From Azospirillum fermentarium (GTDB taxonomy: Bacteria; Pseudomonadota; Alphaproteobacteria; Azospirillales; Azospirillaceae), in NCBI RefSeq assembly GCF_025961205.1, contig NZ_JAOQNH010000003.1, forward strand, positions 248,001 to 312,000: a stretch of DNA of 64,000 nucleotides, read 5' to 3'. A model generated the notes under the pieces. That model did no database searches and was not told the origin of the DNA. It was given only the letters and a program-made list of their open reading frames with translations. Numbering within the stretch: position 1 is the first letter of the stretch; every line of letters begins with the position of its first letter. Of the stretch, positions 16,276 to 23,636 are shown piece after piece. Made by a program: the position numbers and the translations under genes.

Positions 16276-17331
16276 TCAGAGGGATGCGGGATGGCGCAAC
16301 ACCATCACCATCTGATCGTCCACCCGTGCGCACCCGTCGCGCATCAGCACGGCGGCGGCCAGGGCGGGATGGGTGTGGAGCAGGTGCCGCTCGGTGAACA
16401 GGTCGGCCAGCCGGGAACAGCCGTCGCTGTGTACGACCACATGGTCGCCGGCCTGCCAGGAAAGCCAGGCGGTGGGCGGCGGGGCGGCGTTGTAGCCCAC
16501 CACCCCCCAGCGCCCGGTCAGGGCCGCGGCGCCACCCGGACGGACCAGGGCGGCGGTGATGTTGCCGACCCCGGCATAGCCGATGCGGTCCGGCTCCAGC
16601 CGCAGGACCAGGGCGACCGCCCCGCGGGTTCCGCGCAGGGCGCCGTGGAGTGCGGCCAGCACGGCACCGGGATCGGCGCCGCCGGGAGCCGCGGCCGCCA
16701 CGGTTTCGGCCTGCCGGGCGGCGGCGGATGCCGCCTCCCCATGGCCCAGCCCGTCCACGGCCAGCACCAGCCCGTCGCCGCGCACCAGCCATCCGTCGCC
16801 ACACCAGTCGCCGCCCCCCATGGCCAGCATCGCCCCCCCCCAGAACGCCGCGGGCGGCGAAAGGCCGGCGGGATTGCCGGGGCCGTGGGCGGTGATGCGG
16901 GTCAGAACGGCGGTGCCCAGCCCCGGCCGGGTGTGGATGTCGAACAGGTCGGACAGCCGCCGCACGGCCCCCAGCCCATAGCCCAGCCCGCTGGCCGGCA
17001 CCACGCCCGGCGGGTGGGATGGGCCGGCGATGGCGCGGCCCACGTCGGCGATGCCCGGCCCGTGATCCAGCGCCACGCATTCCACGCCGGGGGCCGCCCC
17101 GTCCAGCCCCGCGGCCAGGGGGCGCAGCAGCAGGTTCCCCCCCTCCGGCGTGTGGTGCAGCAGGTTGCTGCCCAGCTCGCTCACCACCAGCGCCAGCCGG
17201 GCGGCGGCGTCCTCCCCCAGCGCCTGGGCGGTGGCCAGATCGGCGGCCAGACCGCGGGCCAGCGTCAGGGCGGACGGGTCGTCGATCCTCAGACGGGTGT
17301 GGCAGTGGGCGGGCAGCATCAGCGTTTCCAC
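16276..17331 (-). CDS. RsbT-like ATPase fused to RsbX/SpoIIE-type PP2C phosphatase
   Basis: The 351-residue protein has two parts. Residues about 10-150 form a GHKL serine-kinase-like ATPase (SELGSNLLHH N-box; DHGPGIADVGRA; GLGYGLGAVRRLSD). Residues about 165-351 form a PP2C/SpoIIE-type phosphatase with VDGLGHGEAAS, GVGNITAAL and VHSDGCSR. In stressosome modules RsbX removes phosphate from RsbR and RsbS and resets the complex; the N-terminal kinase-like unit is an added domain. The gene start overlaps the rsbT end by 13 bases. It probably resets the stressosome encoded just upstream; whether its ATPase domain is active is not known. Confidence 0.88.
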   Translation of the reverse strand: METLMLPAHCHTRLRIDDPSALTLARGLAADLATAQALGEDAAARLALVVSELGSNLLHHTPEGGNLLLRPLAAGLDGAAPGVECVALDHGPGIADVGRAIAGPSHPPGVVPASGLGYGLGAVRRLSDLFDIHTRPGLGTAVLTRITAHGPGNPAGLSPPAAFWGGAMLAMGGGDWCGDGWLVRGDGLVLAVDGLGHGEAASAAARQAETVAAAAPGGADPGAVLAALHGALRGTRGAVALVLRLEPDRIGYAGVGNITAALVRPGGAAALTGRWGVVGYNAAPPPTAWLSWQAGDHVVVHSDGCSRLADLFTERHLLHTHPALAAAVLMRDGCARVDDQMVMVLRHPASL

Positions 17332-17735
17332 AAGACGATGGTGACGCGGGTGCCGGAACCGGCGGCGGAATCGATGGCGAATTCATGCACCAGCCGGCGG
17401 GTGCCGGGCAGGCCCAGCCCCATGCCCTTGCCGGTGCTGTAACCGTCCTGCATGGCGCGGCCCACGTCGGGGATGCCCGGTCCCTGGTCGGTGAAGGTCA
17501 GGCGCAGGCCGTTCTGGCCGCCGCGGTCCATCTCCTCCACCTCCACCTGTCCGCTGCCGGCGTAGAGCACGATGTTGCGCACCAGCTCGCTGGCGGCGGT
17601 GATCAGCTTGGTCTGGTCCACCAGCCCATAGCCCATGACCTGCCCCGCCTCGTCCACCAGCCGGTGGACGGCGGCCAGGGATTCCTCGCCATGGACGGGC
17701 ACGGTTGCGCGGATCGGACGCGTGGCGGGCTTCAC
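17319..17735 (-). CDS. rsbT: Stressosome serine/threonine kinase RsbT
   Basis: The 138-residue GHKL-family kinase has the N-box ASELVRNIVLYAG, the G1 box DQGPGIPDVGRAM and the G2 region GKGMGLGLPGTRRLV. RsbT phosphorylates RsbS and RsbR in the stressosome and, when released, activates a partner protein. Its ATG overlaps the rsbS stop (ATGA), matching the usual rsbR-rsbS-rsbT order. No sigma-B/RsbU gene is seen in the window, so the downstream target is probably one of the operon's own signalling proteins (inference). Confidence 0.93.
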   Translation of the reverse strand: MKPATRPIRATVPVHGEESLAAVHRLVDEAGQVMGYGLVDQTKLITAASELVRNIVLYAGSGQVEVEEMDRGGQNGLRLTFTDQGPGIPDVGRAMQDGYSTGKGMGLGLPGTRRLVHEFAIDSAAGSGTRVTIVLWKR

Positions 17736-18112
17736 TCCGACCTGCCTGCGCGGGTGCGGAGATCCGCAAGGCCGTGCCTGACCGATAGGGCGGTCGGGAT
17801 GCCGCCCAGGTCCATACCCAGTTCCACCATCGTCATTGCGACCTCCGGGCGCAGGCCGGCCACCATGGTTTCCGCCCCCAGGAGGCGGATCATCGCGGCC
17901 ATCACGTTCAGCACCCGCCCCATGTGCGAATCGATCATGCGCATCTGCGCCATGTCGATCAGCACGGCGTGCGCCTGTTCCGCCACCAGCCGCCCGCCCA
18001 CCTGTTCGGCCAGATGCTCGGCGTCGCTGTCGCCCAGAATCGGCGGCAGGGTGACGACCAGGATACCGTCCAGGGGGATGATGTGGGCCTGGGGGGGTGT
18101 CGCCGCGGCCAT
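17732..18112 (-). CDS. rsbS: Stressosome STAS scaffold RsbS
   Basis: The 126-residue protein is a single STAS domain. The sequence LIDMAQMRMIDSHMGRVL contains Ser62, which aligns with the Ser phosphorylated by RsbT in Bacillus RsbS (Ser59), and GLRPEVAMTMVELG is the family helix. RsbS and RsbR build the stressosome core that holds RsbT. It lies 4 bases after rsbR and overlaps rsbT. Confidence 0.93.
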   Translation of the reverse strand: MAAATPPQAHIIPLDGILVVTLPPILGDSDAEHLAEQVGGRLVAEQAHAVLIDMAQMRMIDSHMGRVLNVMAAMIRLLGAETMVAGLRPEVAMTMVELGMDLGGIPTALSVRHGLADLRTRAGRSE

Positions 18113-18116
18113 GGGC

Positions 18117-18944
18117 TCAGCCCCCCTTGACCACGGTGTAGTTCAGCTTGCCGAAGCAGTACCGCAAGCCCTCGGCCAGGGAAAACCGCGTCTCGATGGA
18201 CGACAGGTTGATGCCCAGCGACACCATGACCTGGGCGATGGCCGGGCGGATGCCGGTGATGACGCACTCCGCCCCCATCAGCCGCGCCGCCGCCACGGTC
18301 TTGGCCAGATGCTGGGCGGTCTGGGTGTCCACCGTCGGCACGCCGCTGATGTCGAGGATGGCGTAGCGCGAGCCGCTGCGGGCGATTTCGAACAGCAGCT
18401 TTTCGGTGATCGCCTGGGCGCGGCTGGAATCCAGCGTGCCGATGATGGGCAGGGACAGAACCCCTTCCCACAGCGGCACCACGGGGACCGACAGATCCAC
18501 CAGCTCCTGATTTTGCCGGCGGATGATCTGTTCGCGCCGGCTGATGAAGGCGTCCATGGAATAGAGGCCCATGGTGTCGATCAGCTTGTGGATGTCCTCC
18601 ATCGCCCCCGATCCGCCGGAAAACGCCTCGTTCAGCACATGTTTCAGGCTGAAGATGAAGGTGGCGGTCTGCGAGGGGGCCAGGCCCCGTTCGGCGAACT
18701 CCACCGACAGCGCCGACAACAGGCCCCGCAGCCCGTCGGTCAGCACCGCCGGGGATGTTCCCTGCGCCTCGGTCACGGCGTCGAGCAGCCCTTCGCACAG
18801 GTCGTTCACGATGCGGTGGTCGATCTGGGGCATGGGCAGGAAATTGCCCAGATAGGTCCGCCATGTGGTCAGCAGGCGCTGGCGTTCGCCCAGCAGGGAC
18901 GTGGGCGACAAGTCGTGGAGGAAGGGCATGACGGTGGCTTTCAT
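18117..18944 (-). CDS. rsbR: Stressosome sensor-scaffold RsbR
   Basis: The 275-residue protein has a helical N-terminal sensor domain of the RsbRD type (about residues 10-145, no heme or flavin motif visible) and a C-terminal STAS domain (about 155-270). Two RsbT target positions can be placed by alignment with Bacillus RsbRA: Ser173 in GTLDSSRAQAI and Thr207 in SGVPTVDTQTAQ. It forms the stressosome core with RsbS. The N-terminal domain is the signal input; the signal is unknown. It is read 30 bases after a receiver gene in the same operon. Confidence 0.93.
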   Translation of the reverse strand: MKATVMPFLHDLSPTSLLGERQRLLTTWRTYLGNFLPMPQIDHRIVNDLCEGLLDAVTEAQGTSPAVLTDGLRGLLSALSVEFAERGLAPSQTATFIFSLKHVLNEAFSGGSGAMEDIHKLIDTMGLYSMDAFISRREQIIRRQNQELVDLSVPVVPLWEGVLSLPIIGTLDSSRAQAITEKLLFEIARSGSRYAILDISGVPTVDTQTAQHLAKTVAAARLMGAECVITGIRPAIAQVMVSLGINLSSIETRFSLAEGLRYCFGKLNYTVVKGG

Positions 18945-18974
18945 GGCGGGAAACGGAGAATCCGGGGGGAAGCG

Positions 18975-19349
18975 TCAGGGCTGGGCGGTCAGGGCGTCGA
19001 TGGCGCCGATCAGTTCCTGCCGTTCGAACGGCTTGAACAGGATGCGGTCGGCCCCGAAGTCCTCTTCCCGCAGATGGCCGACGCCGGTGGCGCCGTTCGG
19101 CGACCCGCCGGTGATGGCAAGGAAGCGGGTTTGCGGGGCCGCCGCCCGCCCTTCGCGGATCACGGTGGCGCCGTCCTTGCCCGGCATCCAGATGTCGGTG
19201 ACCACCACGTCGAACCCTTCCCGGTTCAGGCGGTCCAGACCTTCGGCCCCGTCGCCGGCGGTGACGACCTTGTGGCCCTGGCCCTCCAGCACCATGCGCA
19301 GGGAGAACATCACCGACGGGACGTCTTCGATGACAAGAATGCGTGCCAT
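18975..19349 (-). CDS. Single-domain response regulator paired with the LOV kinase
   Basis: The 124-residue receiver has acidic residues VIEDVP, phospho-acceptor Asp52 in VVVTDIWMPGKDG, an ITGG loop and Lys in LFKPFERQE. It lies 12 bases downstream of the LOV kinase gene and 30 bases upstream of rsbR, so it is the likely phosphate acceptor of that kinase and a possible link from light to the stressosome (inference). It lacks an output domain. Confidence 0.88.
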   Translation of the reverse strand: MARILVIEDVPSVMFSLRMVLEGQGHKVVTAGDGAEGLDRLNREGFDVVVTDIWMPGKDGATVIREGRAAAPQTRFLAITGGSPNGATGVGHLREEDFGADRILFKPFERQELIGAIDALTAQP

Positions 19350-19361
19350 GGCCGTGTCTCC

Positions 19362-20867
19362 TCAGGCGGTGGCGGGGGGATCGAATACGGGCAGGAGCAC
19401 CGTGGCCACGGTGCCCAGGCCGGGGGTGCTGGCCAGGGTGATGTCGCCGCCCATGTCCTTGATCAGGCCATAGGCGACCGACAGGCCAAGCCCGGTGCCC
19501 TGGCCCACGGGTTTGGTGGTGAAGAAGGGTTCGAAGGCGCGGTCCAGAACCGCCCGGTCCATGCCGCACCCGGCATCGGCGATGGTGATGCGCGCATGCC
19601 GCGGGCCGGTCCCGTTGACCGGATCCACGGCCCGGTCCAGGTCCAGCGCCACCGTGATGGTGCCGTTCCCCCCCATGGCGGCGGCGGCGTTGCCGGCCAG
19701 ATTCAGCAGCACCTGGGCAAAGGCGGTCCGGTCGGCCCGTACGGTCAGCGCCGCCGCCCCGCCGTCGATGCGCGTGTCCAGCACCACGCCCGGACCGATG
19801 GCCTTGCCCACCAGCGGCAGGGTGGCCGCCACCAGATCGCCCGCGGCCACCGGTTCCGCCGTGCGGTTGCCGGGGCGGGAAAAGGCCAGCAGGTCGCCGA
19901 TGATCCGCCGCGCCTTGCGCGCGCAGTCGAGCACCATGTCCAGATACGGCCCGTCGGCGTCGTCCGCGTGCCGGTCCGACAGCTCCTGCGTCAGCAAGGT
20001 GATGGGCTGGAGCAGGTTGTTGATCTCGTGCGCCACGCCGCCCATCATGCGGCCCATCACCTCGATCCGCTGGCGCTGGCGCTCGGCCTCTTCCCGCCGG
20101 GCGTCCTCGGTCACGTCGCTCTGAAAGCCGATGTAGGCGGTGACCGCACCGTCGCCGCCGCGGATGGGCGCCAGCAGCAGCCCGTTGACGAAGGGGGTGC
20201 CGTCCTTGCGGTAATTCAGGATGCGGGTGTCGATCCGGTCCCCGGCGGCGACGGCGCGGCGGATGGCGGCCACCGCCTCGGGATCGGTGTCCGGTCCTTG
20301 CAGAACGCGGCAGTTCCGCCCCAGGATGTCCGCCGGCTCATAGCCGGTCAGCCCCTGGAAGCGGCGGTTGACGTAGATCAGGGGGGTGTCGGGCTGCTGC
20401 GCGTCGGCGACCGAGATGCTGATGGGGCAGGCGTCGATGATGGCCAGCAGCATCTGCTTGGAGCGCAGGGTGTCGTTCAGCGTCCCTTCGAACCGGCGCC
20501 GTTCGCTGATGTCCTGGATGGTGCCGGTGATCCGCCGCGGGCGCCCGCCGCCGCCCGGCTCCACCATGGCGTCGCACGACAGGTGGATGTCGCGCCCCGC
20601 CCCCTTCAGGCGGAATTCCCCGGCCCGCACCGCCCCGCCCCCGGGGGAGAACAGGCCCAGCAGGCAACCGCGGTCGCTGTCGGTCACCGCGTCGAGCAGG
20701 GCGGCCAGACCGCGGCTGTGCACCCCGTCCACACCATAGCGGCAGCCGATCCATTGCAGATCCCCGGCAATGCCGCACGGGTCGCGGTCCCAATCGGGTT
20801 CGTGGCGGAAGACCGCCAGCCGGGCGCCGTCCAGCGCCGATTCCACGGCGTCGGGGTCAGTCCGCAT
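19362..20867 (-). CDS. PAS-LOV sensor histidine kinase (putative blue-light receptor)
   Basis: The 501-residue soluble kinase has an N-terminal PAS-like domain (about residues 10-125) and a second PAS (about 135-255) with the flavin-binding LOV signature. GRNCRVLQG holds Cys186, the residue that forms the FMN adduct, and Asn218 (ILNYRKDG), Asn228 and Gln249 (GFQSDVTE) match the other flavin contacts. The HisKA site is His280 in GGVAHEINNLL, followed by a HATPase with NLAGNAAAAM, DAGCGM and TGLGLSVAYG. The start at 20867 was chosen because it overlaps the preceding gene end by 11 bases and has GGAG upstream. Light sensing is strongly suggested by the motif but untested. Confidence 0.92.
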   Translation of the reverse strand: MRTDPDAVESALDGARLAVFRHEPDWDRDPCGIAGDLQWIGCRYGVDGVHSRGLAALLDAVTDSDRGCLLGLFSPGGGAVRAGEFRLKGAGRDIHLSCDAMVEPGGGGRPRRITGTIQDISERRRFEGTLNDTLRSKQMLLAIIDACPISISVADAQQPDTPLIYVNRRFQGLTGYEPADILGRNCRVLQGPDTDPEAVAAIRRAVAAGDRIDTRILNYRKDGTPFVNGLLLAPIRGGDGAVTAYIGFQSDVTEDARREEAERQRQRIEVMGRMMGGVAHEINNLLQPITLLTQELSDRHADDADGPYLDMVLDCARKARRIIGDLLAFSRPGNRTAEPVAAGDLVAATLPLVGKAIGPGVVLDTRIDGGAAALTVRADRTAFAQVLLNLAGNAAAAMGGNGTITVALDLDRAVDPVNGTGPRHARITIADAGCGMDRAVLDRAFEPFFTTKPVGQGTGLGLSVAYGLIKDMGGDITLASTPGLGTVATVLLPVFDPPATA

Positions 20868-21219
20868 CACCCCGCTCCAGCGCGGCCCGATGCACGTCGC
20901 GCTGGGCATCGGAGATGTAGAGGCCGACCAGCCGGTCGGGGTCGATGCCGTCGGGCAGCAGGCTGAGGGCATGGGCGATCACCCCCATCATCTGGCGGAT
21001 GATGTCGTGTTCCTGCGCCTGGGCGAACAGCAGCCCGTCCAGCGCGTCCTGCATGGCGGCGGTTTCCCGCGCGTGGGCGGGATCGGCCGCCAGCAGCCCG
21101 TCGAGCCGGTCCAGAGTGGCGATCAGCTCCTGGCTGGACGATTCGAAACGGGCCTGCACCTCGGCCACCTGCGCGGCCAGGACGCGGCAGACGCGCGAAC
21201 AGTCTTCCTTCGAGCCCAC
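20857..21219 (-). CDS. Small helical protein with a CheZ-like phosphatase motif
   Basis: The start is GTG at 21219, with AGGAG 6 bases before it; it gives a 120-residue protein and lies 17 bases after the cheY stop. The chain is predicted all-helical. Residues 66-82 (AQAQEHDIIRQMMGVIA) resemble the catalytic helix of CheZ, in which Asp143 and Gln147 four residues later attack CheY-P; Asp72 and Gln76 occupy these places here. It is shorter than CheZ (about 214) and the overall similarity is weak, so CheZ-like function is an inference supported by its position right after cheY. It ends inside the start of the LOV kinase gene. Confidence 0.6.
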   Translation of the reverse strand: MGSKEDCSRVCRVLAAQVAEVQARFESSSQELIATLDRLDGLLAADPAHARETAAMQDALDGLLFAQAQEHDIIRQMMGVIAHALSLLPDGIDPDRLVGLYISDAQRDVHRAALERGDAD

Positions 21220-21236
21220 GGCCTTCTCCTTTCCGT

Positions 21237-21608
21237 TCAGGACGGCAGAAGCTGTTTCAGGGTGGCCAGCAGCTCGTCGGGCGGGGTCGGCTTGGTCAGC
21301 CAGCCGGACGCCCCGGCGGACCGCGCCTCGTCGCGCTTGCCGGGCACGGATTCGGTGGTCAGCACCACAATGGGCGTGAAGCGGGTGGAGGAGTTCTTGC
21401 GCGCTTCCCGGATGAAGGTGAGGCCGTCCATCACCGGCATGTTCAGGTCGGTCAGGATCAGGTTGGGGCGGGTGCCTGATTTCAGCTTGTCCAGCCCGTC
21501 CTTGCCGTTGGCGGCGGTGACGACGGCATAGCCGGACTTCTGCAAAATCCGCGACAGGCTCATCACCATGGTGGGGGAATCGTCGAGGACGAGGATCGTG
21601 CTGCTCAT
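21237..21608 (-). CDS. CheY-type response regulator following the membrane receptor
   Basis: The 123-residue receiver has acidic residues LVLDDSP, phospho-acceptor Asp54 in LILTDLNMPVMDG, the conserved Thr in VVLTTES and Lys in GWLTKPTPPDE. Its ATG overlaps the stop of the receptor gene and it is followed by the CheZ-like gene. It is a typical CheY and a likely target of the CheA encoded in the adjacent operon, as no cheA is present in this operon. Confidence 0.9.
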   Translation of the reverse strand: MSSTILVLDDSPTMVMSLSRILQKSGYAVVTAANGKDGLDKLKSGTRPNLILTDLNMPVMDGLTFIREARKNSSTRFTPIVVLTTESVPGKRDEARSAGASGWLTKPTPPDELLATLKQLLPS

Positions 21609-22840
21609 CGGTCACGGCTTTCGTTGGGGGCGCGGCTTGCGCCGGCACCGAAGGAGGGGGGGAGTGAGGGGGACATGGCGTCCATGGGCTGGATCGCCAT
21701 GCCGCTGCCCACCTGCGTCAGCCGGTCGCGAAGCTGGTGCATGTGGGTGTCCACCTCGTTGGCGGTGTCGAGCACCAGTTCGGACAGCATGCCGCTGTTG
21801 GCGGCGATCTGGGCCGCCTCGCGGATTTCCCGCGACAGGCTGAACACGGCGTCGTGCATCTGGGTCAGGCTGCCGTTCACCTCGCGCGCAAGGCCTTCCT
21901 GCTGCTGGACGGCGGCGGCGATGCGCTGGCTGGCGGCGTCAACCTGGGCGATGGTGTCCACCAGCTCGCGCAGCGCGTCCACCGACGCCGCGGTGGTGTC
22001 GCGCATGGATTCGATGCGGGTGGTGATGGTTTCGGTCGCGGTGGCGGTCTGATGGGCCAGCGCCTTCACCTCGCCCGCCACCACGGCGAAGCCCTTGCCG
22101 GCTTCACCCGCCCGGGCGGCTTCGATGGTGGCGTTCAGCGCCAGCATGCGGGTCTGGCGGGCGATGTCGCCGATCAGGCCGACGGTGGCGCTGACCTCCT
22201 GGGCCAGCCCGGCCATGGTGTCCACGCACTGGCGGGTGGTGTCGGCCCGTTCGGTGGCGTTGCGCACCACCCGCATGGTTTCGGTCATTTCGCCGACGAT
22301 GATGCCGATGGCGCCGGTCAGCCCCTCGCCCACGCTGCCCAGCCGTTCGATGCACTCCTCGGCCGCACTGGCGCCGGCCATGGATTTGCCGAACTGTTCG
22401 TTGGCCTGCACCGCGGCGGTGGCCATGTCCTGGGCCATTTCGCGCATCTGGCTGTTTTCCTGCACCACCGCCGCGACCGATGTTTCCACCTGATCGACGA
22501 TGACGGAGCTGAACAGGCTCATGGCCGTTTTGAGGTCGCGCGGCGTACCGCCTTCCGGTTGGGCGAGAGTCGCCGGCCGTGGCATGGCCTCGGCCGGAGC
22601 AGGCGGCGGCACCGGGCCGGATGCGTCTGCCGCTTCATCGCCGTTCCGGGTGCCGCGGAACAGGGCGAGGCCGGCAGCGGCGGCGGCCAGAAGCGCCAGG
22701 ATGCGTGACGGCCAGGGAACATCGGGGAGGACGGCAGCGCACAGGCACAGCGCGGCGGCGATTCCCAAAGGCACCGCCAGACCGGACGGCCGCCGTGGAC
22801 TCTTATGAGCCGGCAGAGGGAGATCGGCGGCGAGCGCCAT
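21605..22840 (-). CDS. Membrane-anchored methyl-accepting protein without a sensor domain
   Basis: The start at 22840 is chosen because AAGGGG sits 6 bases before it; an earlier in-frame ATG at 22873 lacks a good site. The 411-residue protein has two adjacent membrane segments (about residues 20-40 and 45-62) with almost no loop, then a Pro-rich linker and a methyl-accepting signalling domain with tip RMLALNATIEAARAGEAGKG. There is no ligand-binding domain, so it may sense membrane or cytoplasmic state, or take input from partner proteins. It is the first gene of the stressosome-chemotaxis operon and overlaps the following cheY by 4 bases. Confidence 0.9.
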   Translation of the reverse strand: MALAADLPLPAHKSPRRPSGLAVPLGIAAALCLCAAVLPDVPWPSRILALLAAAAAGLALFRGTRNGDEAADASGPVPPPAPAEAMPRPATLAQPEGGTPRDLKTAMSLFSSVIVDQVETSVAAVVQENSQMREMAQDMATAAVQANEQFGKSMAGASAAEECIERLGSVGEGLTGAIGIIVGEMTETMRVVRNATERADTTRQCVDTMAGLAQEVSATVGLIGDIARQTRMLALNATIEAARAGEAGKGFAVVAGEVKALAHQTATATETITTRIESMRDTTAASVDALRELVDTIAQVDAASQRIAAAVQQQEGLAREVNGSLTQMHDAVFSLSREIREAAQIAANSGMLSELVLDTANEVDTHMHQLRDRLTQVGSGMAIQPMDAMSPSLPPSFGAGASRAPNESRDR

Positions 22841-22901
22841 CGGTGACCCCTTGTTCAGTTTGTCTGCAAACATGGGCCGTCCCCGTGCAAAGCACCAGTT
22901 A

Positions 22902-22911
22902 GGGTCAACCC
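22902..22911. repeat. GGGTTGACCC palindrome, copy 3, upstream of the membrane receptor gene
   Basis: Identical to the copies at 10655 and 12734. It lies about 61 bases upstream of the chosen receptor start at 22840 and next to an 11-base inverted repeat (22917-22958), in the leader of the stressosome operon. Confidence 0.45.
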
Positions 22912-22916
22912 TGATT

Positions 22917-22958
22917 TATATCTTTTGGTTTATGCCTTCTCATACTACAAAAGATATA
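22917..22958. promoter_or_regulatory. Perfect 11-base inverted repeat, candidate operator of the stressosome operon
   Basis: TATATCTTTTG at 22917-22927 is repeated inverted as CAAAAGATATA at 22948-22958, with 20 bases between the arms, so the centres are about three helical turns apart. It lies in an AT-rich stretch between the FixJ-type gene end and the receptor start. The arms could form a hairpin, but no T-run follows on the minus strand, so an operator is more likely than a terminator. Confidence 0.5.
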
Positions 22959-22982
22959 TTGTCGCACCTGCCTCCCCCGGTC

Positions 22983-23636
22983 TCACGCCCCCAGGGCCAG
23001 GGGAAGAGGGGGGGCGCTGTCGTCAGTCCAGTCCAGACCGGCGATTTCCCACATGCGGGCAAGCTCGATGAGGGACGAAGCCCCGGTCTTTTCCATGATG
23101 TGGGCCCGGTGAACCTCCACCGTCTTGATGCTGATCCCCAGCTCCCAGGCGATGCATTTGTTCTGTTTCCCGCCGATGACCAAGCGCAGCACCTGCGCCT
23201 CCCGGCTGGAAAGGGCGGACAGCCGTTCGGCGGCGTTGCGGCGGCGGGTGTGGACCCGAGCCCGTGCCCGTCCGATGGTCAGACAGTTTTCGATCTTTTC
23301 GAGAAAGGCGGCGTTGCCGAACGGCTTTGCCAGGAAATCGGAGGCCCCGGCCTTCATAGCCCGAACGGCCATGTCGATATCGGCGAATCCGGTTATGACC
23401 AATATCGGAAGGTCAGACCCCTGTTCCTGCAAGGTTTCAACCAGATGAATCCCGTCCATGTCAGGCAAACGCACGTCGGTGACGATGCAGCCACTCCCCC
23501 CCGAGTAACACTCAAGGAATTCAGCGGCTGTTCCATACGCATGGGTTTGGATTCTCATGCCTGATAACACGCGGGCCAGGGTCCGACGAACACCCGGATC
23601 GTCATCAATAATGTGGACATTTTCAGGTGTATTCAT
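22983..23636 (-). CDS. FixJ/NarL-type response regulator (receiver plus LuxR HTH)
   Basis: The 217-residue protein has an N-terminal receiver with phospho-acceptor Asp54 in CIVTDVRLPDMDG and LAKPFGNAAF, and a C-terminal LuxR-type helix-turn-helix (about residues 140-200) with LSSREAQVLRLVIGGKQNK and ISIKTVEVHRAHIMEKTG. FixJ-family regulators act as transcription activators when phosphorylated. It lies upstream of, and on the same strand as, the stressosome operon, 142 bases away from it, so it could be its activator (inference). No adjacent cognate PAS kinase gene shares its operon. Confidence 0.93.
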   Translation of the reverse strand: MNTPENVHIIDDDPGVRRTLARVLSGMRIQTHAYGTAAEFLECYSGGSGCIVTDVRLPDMDGIHLVETLQEQGSDLPILVITGFADIDMAVRAMKAGASDFLAKPFGNAAFLEKIENCLTIGRARARVHTRRRNAAERLSALSSREAQVLRLVIGGKQNKCIAWELGISIKTVEVHRAHIMEKTGASSLIELARMWEIAGLDWTDDSAPPLPLALGA

